Under the pieces are notes generated by a model, which did no database searches, had not been told where the DNA came from, and saw only the letters and a list, made by a program, of their open reading frames with translations. Position numbers and translations under genes: made by a program. Shown in pieces: positions 27,627-34,945 of a DNA stretch of 64,000 bases. Source of the stretch: Nocardia stercoris (GTDB lineage: Bacteria; Actinomycetota; Actinomycetes; Mycobacteriales; Mycobacteriaceae). The stretch spans positions 1-64,000 of the forward strand of contig NZ_RFFH01000025.1 of assembly GCF_003696265.1 (NCBI RefSeq), written 5' to 3'. How positions within the stretch are numbered: the stretch's first letter is position 1; the number at the start of each line of letters is the position of its first letter.

Positions 27627-28001
27627 ATGTCGAGCCCTTTCGATACCGGTTCGGGCCGACCGACCACACGTGTTCGCCCCTATGCCTTGACTTCCGGGCG
27701 CACCGAGCCCGCAGTAGATCTACCCCTCGAGGCAGTCGTCGAAACCTTGCCGTACGCCAGCCAATTCGACTGGCCGGTCGGTGACATCCGCACGGAGATC
27801 CTCAAGCTCGGCACCACCCGACCCTCGGTCGCCGAGGTAGCCGCGCACCTGCAGCGCCCGCTGGGCATGGTCCGGGTGGTGATCGGTGACCTGGTGGTCG
27901 CCGGCACCATCGGCGTCCATGCCACGCTGACCGAGAACGCGACCTACGACGAACGTCGCTCGCTGATGGAGAGGACCTTGCATGGACTTCGCGCGCTCTG
28001 A
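27627..28001 (+). CDS. cvnC: DUF742 protein (CvnC type)
   Basis: 124 residues with the DUF742 hallmarks: RPYALTSGRT near the N-terminus and a winged-helix-like segment (SVAEVAAHLQRPLGMVRVVI) followed by GDLVVAGTIGVH. It is the third member of the conservon and is thought to couple GTPase and sensor. It starts 7 bp after cvnB, and its 3' end overlaps cvnD by 20 bp. Confidence 0.95.
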   Translation: MSSPFDTGSGRPTTRVRPYALTSGRTEPAVDLPLEAVVETLPYASQFDWPVGDIRTEILKLGTTRPSVAEVAAHLQRPLGMVRVVIGDLVVAGTIGVHATLTENATYDERRSLMERTLHGLRAL

Positions 28002-28617
28002 CGCCGGGGCCGCGGGCCGGTCGTTCGCGGCCGACAGCCGCAACGTCGCATCGACCAAGATCGTGGTGGCCGGTGGTTTCGGCGTGGGCAAGACCACGTT
28101 CGTCGGCGCGGTCTCGGAGATCATGCCGCTGCGCACCGAGGCACTGGTGACCGGTGTGTCCGACGGTGTCGACGATCTGTCGGCCACGCCGGGCAAGGAA
28201 ACCACCACGGTGGCCATGGATTTCGGACGCATCGTGCTGCCGGGAAACCTCACCCTGTACCTGTTCGGCACGCCGGGGCAGCGCCGCTTCTGGTTCATGT
28301 GGGACGACCTGATCCGGGGCGCGATCGGCGCGGTCGTGCTGGTGGACACCCGCCGGATCGAGGACAGCTTCGCCGCGGTCGATTTCTTCGAGGCGCGAGG
28401 TTTGCCGTTCCTGTTGGCGGTCAACAGATTCCCTGATGCACCACGGTTCCCCGTAGCCGAGTTGCGGGAGGCGCTGTCGGTGCGCGAGGGTGTACCGATC
28501 GTCGACCTCGATGCCCGTAACCCGCTCGAAGTGCGGCGTGCCCTGGCTGCTGTCACCGAGTACGCGATTCAACGTCTCACCGCCCTGCAACAGGGGGCGC
28601 CCTCCGGAAAGAGGTAA
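27982..28617 (+). CDS. cvnD: Conservon small GTPase (CvnD type)
   Basis: 211 residues. The P-loop is GGFGVGKTTFVGAVSEI, the switch II region is LFGTPGQRRFWFMWDDL, and the base-recognition segment is NRFPDA in place of NKxD. It is a Ras/Arf-like bacterial GTPase that acts in the CvnABCD membrane complex. The ATG at 27982 has GAGAGGA upstream and lies inside the cvnC end, so translation is coupled. Confidence 0.95.
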   Translation: MDFARSDAGAAGRSFAADSRNVASTKIVVAGGFGVGKTTFVGAVSEIMPLRTEALVTGVSDGVDDLSATPGKETTTVAMDFGRIVLPGNLTLYLFGTPGQRRFWFMWDDLIRGAIGAVVLVDTRRIEDSFAAVDFFEARGLPFLLAVNRFPDAPRFPVAELREALSVREGVPIVDLDARNPLEVRRALAAVTEYAIQRLTALQQGAPSGKR

Positions 28618-28625
28618 CCACCGCG

Positions 28626-29390
28626 ATGTCCTACTTCACCCTCGGCACCTGGGTCGTCGGACTTGCGATCGTGGTGTCGGTCGCGGGAGCGGTGGTAGGA
28701 CTGGCTTGCCTGCGGCAATCGATGTTGTCGGCGACCAGCTGGTTCCGGATGATCTGGCGGACCGCGGCCGCGGTGTCGTTCGCGGGCACCGGAACCTGGT
28801 TGCCGATCTTCATCACCATGCTGGGGTTGGGGCCGGACGGCCCGGGCGTGATCCGCTTCGATCTGCCCCGGCTGACCCTGTCGATGGCGATCGTGGTGGC
28901 CGTGACGCTGGCCGCGCTGCTGTTGCTGGGTGCCCGGGCGACGCTGCCGCAGCTGGCGCTGGCCTGTGCCGTCGCCGGTGCCGGGGTCGCGGTCATGCAC
29001 GTGCTGATGGTTTCCGATCTCACCGTGCAGGGTTCGGTGCGTACCTCACCGTTCGCGATCGCCGCGGTGGCGGTCCTGTCCTTGGTGCTGGTCGCGGCCA
29101 CGCTGGCGGGCACGCTGCGGACCCGGACACTGCCGGGCCTCACCGCGGTGGCGGTGGCCTTCGCGGTGGCCAACGCCGGCGTGCACTACCTCGGCCTGGC
29201 CGGGGTCAGCGTGCGGCTGGACCACACGGCCGCGATGCCCACCGGTTCCGACCTGTTCAGCATGTTCGTGCCGCTGTTCGTGCTGGGCACGCTCACCCTC
29301 GCGGTGCCGATCACGGCGGTGCTGGTGGCCCCGGACCGCAAGGCGAGCCAGGCGTCGGCATCGGTACCGGTCGCCGACTTTGCGCGCTGA
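28626..29390 (+). CDS. MHYT-like integral membrane protein linked to the conservon
   Basis: 254 residues with about seven membrane helices. Three related segments resemble degenerate MHYT repeats: GTGTWLPIFITML, AGAGVAVMHVLMVS and ANAGVHYLGLAGV. MHYT domains are proposed to sense oxygen, CO or NO through metal bound by Met/His; several of the usual residues are missing here. It starts 8 bp after cvnD with its own GAGG site, so it is probably a fifth member of the operon. There is no GGDEF, EAL or kinase domain attached. Confidence 0.75.
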   Translation: MSYFTLGTWVVGLAIVVSVAGAVVGLACLRQSMLSATSWFRMIWRTAAAVSFAGTGTWLPIFITMLGLGPDGPGVIRFDLPRLTLSMAIVVAVTLAALLLLGARATLPQLALACAVAGAGVAVMHVLMVSDLTVQGSVRTSPFAIAAVAVLSLVLVAATLAGTLRTRTLPGLTAVAVAFAVANAGVHYLGLAGVSVRLDHTAAMPTGSDLFSMFVPLFVLGTLTLAVPITAVLVAPDRKASQASASVPVADFAR

Positions 29391-29397
29391 ACCGAGC

Positions 29398-29425
29398 CGG
29401 GAGCCGGGCACCGGCCCGGCTCCCG
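29398..29425. terminator. Bidirectional hairpin terminator
   Basis: Perfect 11-bp stem CGGGAGCCGGG / CCCGGCTCCCG with a 6-base loop. It sits in the 41-bp gap between the convergent MHYT and VOC genes. There is no T-run, as is common in high-GC actinobacteria. Confidence 0.75.
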
Positions 29426-29431
29426 CACCCG

Positions 29432-30232
29432 CTACTGCGGCATGTCGCCCACGCGCACATTGGTGTCGATGATCCCGAACATCTCGCCCTGCGGGGCGGC
29501 CAGGATGGCCATCCGCCCGACCGGTGAGTCGGTGGCGGGCATCATCACCTCGGATCGCAGTTCCATCGCCCGCGCGACGCCCTCGTCGACGTTGTCGTAC
29601 TGGAACCAGGTGAGCCAGTAGCTCGGGCCGGGCTCGCCGGGCATCTTGGTGTCGTCGTTCATGCCGCCGACGGCCTCGTCCGCTCCCGGCGGCGTGAACA
29701 TGGCGTAGCGCATGGTCTTACCGTCGCCGACCTCGGTGTAGTCGAAGCCGAAGACCTGGGCGTAGAACTCCTCGGCCCGGTCCAGTTCGCGGGTGTGCAG
29801 TTCGTTCCAGCTGTAGCTGCCGTGCTCGTTGAAGATCTGGGCGCCGCTGTGGTCGCGCGCCTCCCAGCCGGCGAAGATCGCGCCGACGGTGTCCATGGCG
29901 ACGAACATGCGGCCGACACTCATGACGTCCATGGGCGCCACGACGACCTGGCCGCCTGCTTCGGTCACCTTCTTTGCCGTCTCGTCGGCGCTGTCGACGG
30001 CGAAATAGGTGGTCCAGGCCGACGGCGTGCCGGCCATGGGCTTGGGGCCGATACCCGCGGCGGATCTGCCGTTGCGCATGGCCATGATGTAGCCGCCGGC
30101 CTCCGGACCCTGCTGATCGACGGTCCAGCCGAAGAGGTCGGCGTAGAACTGGGCTTCCTTCACCGCATCGTCGGCCTGACAGTCGACCCAACACGGGGTT
30201 CCCTGCGGCCAGGGAGTGCTACGAACAGGCAT
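29432..30232 (-). CDS. VOC-superfamily protein with two glyoxalase-like domains
   Basis: 266 residues. Two beta-alpha-beta-beta-beta modules cover about 8-125 and 140-260. The first begins PCWVDCQADDAVKEAQFYADLFGW, and the second is SWNELHTRELDRAEEFYAQVF. The family includes glyoxalases, dioxygenases and resistance proteins; proteins of this double-domain type are often annotated as hydroxylases, and the true substrate is unknown. It is monocistronic and convergent with the conservon. Confidence 0.85.
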   Translation of the reverse strand: MPVRSTPWPQGTPCWVDCQADDAVKEAQFYADLFGWTVDQQGPEAGGYIMAMRNGRSAAGIGPKPMAGTPSAWTTYFAVDSADETAKKVTEAGGQVVVAPMDVMSVGRMFVAMDTVGAIFAGWEARDHSGAQIFNEHGSYSWNELHTRELDRAEEFYAQVFGFDYTEVGDGKTMRYAMFTPPGADEAVGGMNDDTKMPGEPGPSYWLTWFQYDNVDEGVARAMELRSEVMMPATDSPVGRMAILAAPQGEMFGIIDTNVRVGDMPQ

Positions 30233-30770
30233 CGGATTCTCCGTTCCTGGTTGGTTGCCTGTTGAAGGGGAACCGCCGACCGGCCCTACAGCGGCCTGCC
30301 GCCGGTGGCCGTACGACGATGACGCCGGAGGTACGGCCGCCCCTAGTCAACCAGCCCGGTACGACAAGTTTGACCAGTTCGGCACTTGCTTGTTTGGGCC
30401 ATGCGCTGGACAAACGACCGAAAAGCGGGCGCTCGCGGGCGAGGAGGAAGCGGCGGGGAAACGGCACCCGGCCCGGAAGTGGCGATGAGCGGGTTCTCCG
30501 GTAACCGGAGAACCCGCCCTCTCGCACGAGAGTACCGGCGCCAGAGCACGAAAACATCACTTCGTACGGACTTTTTCATCAACCCACACACCGAAATCCG
30601 GCAAACAGAACAACTTTCGCCGCCGCGGCGGGTCTCGCCGGAGGATCACCACCGCGCCCGGCCGGGCCCGGGCGACCGCCCGGTACCATGGCGCCATCGG
30701 GAAGGCCTCGGGGGGCCCGGTCACACCGCCGCGGCCACGCGGCACTCGGAAGCGAGAAGGGACCGCTGAT
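30233..30770. other. Intergenic region with a strong hairpin
   Basis: Divergent gap between the VOC gene and rpsR2. No coding frame is supported. It holds the stem at 30489-30517. I looked for a Zur-type AT-rich palindrome before rpsR2 and did not find one. Confidence 0.5.
30489..30517. repeat. Perfect 13-bp inverted repeat
   Basis: GCGGGTTCTCCGG / CCGGAGAACCCGC with a 3-base loop. It lies 254 bp before rpsR2 on the same strand. It may be a terminator or an upstream RNA structure; no gene reading into it is obvious. Confidence 0.7.
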
Positions 30771-31025
30771 ATGGCAGTGAAGCGTGCACCGTCGAAGAAG
30801 ATCCGCGCCGAGCAAGCCCGGCGACCGAAGAAGAACCCGCTCATCGCCGCCGGCGTCGAAGTCGTCGACTACAAGGACGTGAACCTGCTGCGCACGTTCA
30901 TCTCCGACCGCGGCAAGATCCGCGGCCGCCGGGTCACCGGCCTCACCCCGCAGCAACAGCGGCAGGTCGCCACCGCGATCAAGAACGCCCGCGAGATGGC
31001 GTTGCTGCCGTTCACCAACCGGTAG
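30771..31025 (+). CDS. rpsR2: 30S ribosomal protein bS18, cysteine-free paralogue
   Basis: 84 residues. The S18 core is clear: NPLIAAGVEVVDYKDVNLLRTFISDRGKIRGRRVTGLT and a QQQRQVATAIKNAREMALLPF helix. The protein contains no cysteine, so it is the zinc-independent (C-) form. In mycobacteria this form is one of four alternative ribosomal proteins made under zinc limitation in an operon with rpmB2, rpmG2 and rpsN2. Here none of those partners is adjacent. GAAGGGA lies upstream of the ATG. Confidence 0.95.
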   Translation: MAVKRAPSKKIRAEQARRPKKNPLIAAGVEVVDYKDVNLLRTFISDRGKIRGRRVTGLTPQQQRQVATAIKNAREMALLPFTNR

Positions 31026-31033
31026 CCGTACGA

Positions 31034-31064
31034 GGCTGCGGCCCCGATGATCGGAGCCGCAGCC
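31034..31064. terminator. Bidirectional hairpin terminator
   Basis: GGCTGCGGC / GCCGCAGCC with an inner CCGA/TCGG stem. It lies in the 66-bp gap between the convergent rpsR2 and lectin genes. Confidence 0.75.
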
Positions 31065-31091
31065 GCTTCGCCCGTAGTGGTCTGTCGGGGA

Positions 31092-31649
31092 TCAGGGGAT
31101 GGTCAGCACCTGACCGACATTCACCAGGTCGGGGTTGTCGATCCCGCTCGCCACGGCGATCTCCTCGTAGCGGTTGCCGTCACCGTAGAAACGCTCCGCG
31201 ATCGCCCACAGTGTGTCGCCGGGCTCGACGGTGTAGGTGCGGGCACCGGCCTGGTCGGCGGCGGCCGTGGCAGCCATCTCCTGGGCGATGTCGTCGGGGG
31301 CGGGCATCGGGTTGTCGGTGACGGTGTCGGTGGCCCAGATCGGATTGCCGTCGCGGTCGTAGAGCACCACGTTACGGTCGGACTGCACGACCAGGCGGTC
31401 CACTGCGCGGCCGTCGGTGTCGGTGGACCAGGCGCTGGTGCCGTCGGAGCGGTACACCACGAAGTTGCCGTCGTCCTGCAGTACGGCGCGGTTCACGTTC
31501 TGGCCGTGGGTCATGGCCGCCCAGACCACGTTGCCACCGGGCTCGGTGAGGACCAGGTTGCCGTCTTCCTGCAGCGTCAGGGCGTACGCCCCACCCTGCA
31601 GGCTCTGTCCGAGGCCGAGCTCTTGACCGAGGTTCAGTGTGTCGCCCAC
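31092..31649 (-). CDS. Bulb-type (mannose-binding) lectin plus LysM protein
   Basis: 185 residues. A B-lectin beta-prism (about 1-115) has three repeats with the QxDxNxVxY sugar-binding pattern: QEDGNLVLT (last residue lost), QDDGNFVVY and QSDRNVVLY. A linker and one LysM domain (about 136-185, YTVEPGDTLWAIAERFYG) follow. LysM binds peptidoglycan or chitin. There is no signal peptide, so it is either cytoplasmic or exported by an unusual route. The gene is divergent from the lipoprotein. Confidence 0.9.
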   Translation of the reverse strand: MGDTLNLGQELGLGQSLQGGAYALTLQEDGNLVLTEPGGNVVWAAMTHGQNVNRAVLQDDGNFVVYRSDGTSAWSTDTDGRAVDRLVVQSDRNVVLYDRDGNPIWATDTVTDNPMPAPDDIAQEMAATAAADQAGARTYTVEPGDTLWAIAERFYGDGNRYEEIAVASGIDNPDLVNVGQVLTIP

Positions 31650-31844
31650 TGGAAGTCCTTTCGTAGAGGCTGCTACTACCGGGAGTCGATCCGTGCCACA
31701 GAACTAGATTCGCCAATCGTTTGCCAACTCTAGTGTGGTGCCCTGCGCGGCGCAGCAGTTACCCGGACCGGCGGTCGAATCGTCACCGTGGCGAGGTCCG
31801 GGGCCGGATCCGGCGGTGGCACCCACCACAGTAGGGTCGTGCGC

Positions 31845-32291
31845 ATGAACGCCCTCCGGGGAGCGCGCCGCCTGGCCGCCGCAGCCGCGACCGCTCTCGC
31901 CGTCCTGACCGTCGCCGCCTGCGGTCACACCGGCAACGCTGCACCACAAAAGAATTCGACGACCACGACGCCGGCGCCGCCGAGCTCGCTGGCGCAGCCG
32001 CGGCCGGGCCGGACGTTCACCGCCGATCCGGCGATCGTGAACCCGCGGCCGCTGCGCTTCGACAGTTGGTACAAGATCGCGGACGACAAGATCGCGGTGA
32101 ACTTCCAGCTGGGTTCGCCGGATTGTTACGGAGTCGACGTCGAGACCACGGAAACCGATTCCGCGGTGACGGTCGCGCTGCGCACCGGGACGCTGCCCCA
32201 GGCGGTGGGCCGCATGTGCAGCATGATCGCGGTATTCGGCAGCATGGAGATCGACCTGCAACACCCGCTGGGCAGCCGCAAGGTGCAGTGA
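31845..32291 (+). CDS. Small secreted lipoprotein of unknown function
   Basis: 148 residues. The signal peptide (RGARRLAAAAATALAVL) ends in the lipobox TVAAC, predicting lipidation at Cys25. A Thr/Pro-rich linker and a compact domain of about 85 residues with two cysteines (SPDCYGVD and RMCSMI) follow, possibly a disulfide. The start at 31845 was chosen because it places the signal peptide at the N-terminus; the frame is open further upstream. Function unknown. Confidence 0.8.
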   Translation: MNALRGARRLAAAAATALAVLTVAACGHTGNAAPQKNSTTTTPAPPSSLAQPRPGRTFTADPAIVNPRPLRFDSWYKIADDKIAVNFQLGSPDCYGVDVETTETDSAVTVALRTGTLPQAVGRMCSMIAVFGSMEIDLQHPLGSRKVQ

Positions 32292-32361
32292 CCGATACAC
32301 CTGCCGCGGCCGGAATTCATACGTGCAGTATGGAATTCACCGAACAGACCCCGAATCGGTG

Positions 32362-32377
32362 AGTGATCTCGGTCACA
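32362..32377. promoter_or_regulatory. CRP-like site AGTGATCTCGGTCACA
   Basis: Matches TGTGA-N6-TCACA at 9 of 10 defined bases. It lies 70 bp after the lipoprotein gene and before the possible small RNA. Confidence 0.5.
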
Positions 32378-32593
32378 CGATTCTTCCGTTCAGGTGTTAT
32401 AGGCATCACCCATGACACTCTGGCCAGAGTGCGGTGGTACGTTCACCGGGTCCAGGGGATGCGGACCGCGAGATCGAGCAGGGGTTACGAAAGATCTTGC
32501 GACGCAACCGAATCAGCTTGCATTCGCGTCGAGAGGCGCGGATGCGGAACCCGAGATCCGGGATGTTTGTGGGCCCGGGGATCGGATGATCGA

Positions 32594-32627
32594 AGCCCTG
32601 TGCGAGATCCGCAGCTCGCACAGGGCT
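32594..32627. terminator. Hairpin downstream of purH
   Basis: 13-bp perfect stem AGCCCTGTGCGAG / CTCGCACAGGGCT with an 8-base loop, 22 bp past the purH stop. No T-run on either side. It probably ends the purNH transcript and may also end a plus-strand RNA. Confidence 0.7.
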
Positions 32628-32648
32628 CCGATAAAACGATGTGACAGG

Positions 32649-34232
32649 TCAGTGGGCGAAGTGCCGGGCACCGGTGAAGTACATGGTCACCCCAGCCGCC
32701 TTGCACGCGTCCACGGTGTCCTGGTCCCGCACCGAACCACCCGGCTGCACGATCGCCTTCACACCCGCCGCGATCAGCTGCTGCGGGCCGTCGGAGAACG
32801 GGAAGAACGCGTCCGAGGCGGCCACCGAACCCGCCGCCCGGTCACCGGCCCGGTCCACCGCCAGCCGCGCCGAATCCACCCGGTTCACCTGGCCCATACC
32901 GACCCCCACCGAAGCGCCGTCGTGCGCCAGCAGGATCGCGTTCGATTTCACGGCACGGCAAGCGCGCCAAGCGAACTCGAGGTCGGCCAGGGTCGCGGCG
33001 TCGGCCGGCTCACCCGCGGCCAGCGTCCAGTTCGCCGGGTCGTCACCGGGCGCGTCGATGATGTCGCGCTCCTGCAGCAGCGCACCGCCGCTGATCGGGC
33101 GCAGCTCGCCGCCCGGGCGAACCGGGTTCTGCGCGACCAGAATTCGCACGTTCTTCTTGCGCTGCAGCACCTCCACCGCGCCGTCGGCGTAGCCGGGGGC
33201 CACGATCACCTCGGTGAAGATCTCGGCGACCTGCTCGGCCATCTCGACCGACACCTCACGGTTGGCCGCGATCACGCCACCGTAGGCGCTGACCGGGTCG
33301 CAGGCGTGCGCCTTGCGGTGCGCCTCGGCGATGTCCGCGCCCACCGCGATGCCGCAGGGGTTGGCGTGCTTGATGACCGCGACCGCGGGAGCCTCGTGGT
33401 CCCAGGCGGCCCGCCAGGCGGCGTCGGCATCGGTGTAGTTGTTGTACGACATCTCCTTGCCGTGCAACTGCTCCGCCTGCGCCAGACCGGGATTCGCGCC
33501 CACCGCGGTGTACAGCGCCGCGGACTGATGCGGGTTCTCGCCGTAACGCAGCACCGCCGACCGGGTCCAGGTGCCACCCAGCCAGGCCGGGAACTCCTGC
33601 GCCGCAGGCGCTCCCGGGACCAGCACATTGGTCATCCAGCTCGCGACCGCGACATCGTAGCTCGCGGTGTGCTGGAAAGCCTTGGCCGCCAACGTGGTCC
33701 GCTCGGCGAGAGTGAACCCGCCGGACTTCACCGCGGCCAGCACCTCGTCGTAGTCACCGGTGTCGACGACCACGGCCACCGACGGATGGTTCTTCGCCGC
33801 GGCCCGCACCATCGACGGCCCGCCGATGTCGATCTGCTCCACGCACTCGTCCGGGGTGGCGCCGCTCGCGACGGTCTCGCTGAACGGGTACAGGTTCACC
33901 ACCACCAGCTCGAACGCCGCCACACCCAGCTCGACCAGCTGGTCGGCGTGCTCGGGCTTGCGCAGATCGGCCAGGATGCCGGCGTGCACCCGCGGGTGCA
34001 GGGTCTTGACCCGGCCGTCCAGCGTCTCGGGGAAACCGGTCAGGTCCTCCACGGGGGTGACCGGGATGCCGGCGTCGGCGATCCGGGCCGCGGTGGACCC
34101 GGTCGACACCAGCTCGACACCGGCCGCGTGCAGGCCGGTGGCCAGCTCGATCAGACCGGTCTTGTCGTAGACGCTGACCAGCGCCCGCTGAATCGGTTTG
34201 CGGGCCACGGCGTCCATCGTTACCTCACTCAC
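32649..34232 (-). CDS. purH: Bifunctional AICAR transformylase / IMP cyclohydrolase
   Basis: 527 residues. The IMP cyclohydrolase domain (about 1-200) starts IQRALVSVYDKTGLIELA, with STGSTAARIADAGIPV. The AICAR transformylase domain has KHANPCGIAVG, SDAFFPFSDG and the QPGGSVRD ending. It performs the last two steps of purine synthesis. The GTG at 34232 overlaps the purN stop as GTGA. An ATG at 34217 with TGAGG upstream is an equally good start and would give 522 residues. Confidence 0.97.
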   Translation of the reverse strand: MSEVTMDAVARKPIQRALVSVYDKTGLIELATGLHAAGVELVSTGSTAARIADAGIPVTPVEDLTGFPETLDGRVKTLHPRVHAGILADLRKPEHADQLVELGVAAFELVVVNLYPFSETVASGATPDECVEQIDIGGPSMVRAAAKNHPSVAVVVDTGDYDEVLAAVKSGGFTLAERTTLAAKAFQHTASYDVAVASWMTNVLVPGAPAAQEFPAWLGGTWTRSAVLRYGENPHQSAALYTAVGANPGLAQAEQLHGKEMSYNNYTDADAAWRAAWDHEAPAVAVIKHANPCGIAVGADIAEAHRKAHACDPVSAYGGVIAANREVSVEMAEQVAEIFTEVIVAPGYADGAVEVLQRKKNVRILVAQNPVRPGGELRPISGGALLQERDIIDAPGDDPANWTLAAGEPADAATLADLEFAWRACRAVKSNAILLAHDGASVGVGMGQVNRVDSARLAVDRAGDRAAGSVAASDAFFPFSDGPQQLIAAGVKAIVQPGGSVRDQDTVDACKAAGVTMYFTGARHFAH

Positions 34233-34885
34233 TGGCGTACTCGCTCATTGGGAATTTCTGCCTTTCGTCCGTCGGAGACAATGCCGCGCAACGCGACCGC
34301 GGCGACCGTATCGGCCAGCAACCGCCGCTCGACCACCTTGATCCGCTCGTGCAACGTGGCCTCGTCGTCATCGGGGAGCACCGTGACCGCTTCCTGCGCG
34401 AGGATCGGCCCGGTGTCGATACCACCGTCGACGAGGTGCACGGTGGAGCCGGTCACCTTCGCCCCGTACGCCAGGGCGTCGCGTACCCCGTGCGCGCCCG
34501 GGAAGGCCGGCAGCAGCGCGGGATGGGTGTTGATGATCCGGCCGCCGAAGCGGTCCAGGAAAACCGGACCGAGGAGCTTCATGAAGCCCGCCGACACCAC
34601 CAGATCCGGGGTGTACGCGGCGACCGCGTCGGTCAGCGCCCGGTCCCAGGTCGCGCGGTCGCGATGGTCACCGAGCTGCACCAGCACCGACGGGATCCCC
34701 GCGGCCTGCGCGTGATCGGTGGCCGCGCACGGGCGGTCGACACCGACGGCCACGACCTGCGCGGGATAGCCGGGAGCACGGGTGGCCGCGATCAGCGACT
34801 GCAACAGCGAACCGGTACCCGACGCGAGCACCACGACCGTCGCGGGTGCGGTCGGCGGCAACAACTGGGCGGACGGAGCGGTCAC
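34229..34885 (-). CDS. purN: Phosphoribosylglycinamide formyltransferase (GAR transformylase)
   Basis: 218 residues. VVVLASGTGSLLQSLIAA is the nucleotide-binding start, and the active site shows NTHPALLPAFPGAHGVRDAL with catalytic Asn/His and the later VDGGIDTGPILAQ (Asp). It formylates GAR using 10-formyl-THF in purine synthesis. The GTG start has AGGAG upstream. It is translationally coupled to purH and lies 60 bp downstream of perM. Confidence 0.97.
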   Translation of the reverse strand: MTAPSAQLLPPTAPATVVVLASGTGSLLQSLIAATRAPGYPAQVVAVGVDRPCAATDHAQAAGIPSVLVQLGDHRDRATWDRALTDAVAAYTPDLVVSAGFMKLLGPVFLDRFGGRIINTHPALLPAFPGAHGVRDALAYGAKVTGSTVHLVDGGIDTGPILAQEAVTVLPDDDEATLHERIKVVERRLLADTVAAVALRGIVSDGRKAEIPNERVRQ

Positions 34886-34945
34886 CGGTCTACTCCTGTG
34901 CGGCGGGGCGAGCGAACAGCGGCCGAACGACCGCTGACGTCAAGC

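Larger units (their letters stand above)
32292..32648. ncRNA. Gene-free gap with a possible small RNA (about 32409-32627, plus strand)
   Basis: No supported ORF. A CRP-like site lies at 32362-32377, followed by TTATAG at 32397-32402 as a possible -10 box. A 13-bp-stem hairpin at 32594-32627 could end a transcript of about 220 nt. The site centre would be about 40 bases before the predicted start, the usual place for a CRP-type activator. This is inference from spacing only. Confidence 0.25.

Noticed and set aside
30560..30770. A Zur binding site before rpsR2
   Set aside because: No AT-rich palindrome of the mycobacterial Zur type is present in the 200 bp upstream.
32412..34715. A 767-codon plus-strand frame
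   Set aside because: Antisense to purH and without recognisable motifs. Other long frames opposite perM, pcrA and sucC were rejected for the same reason.
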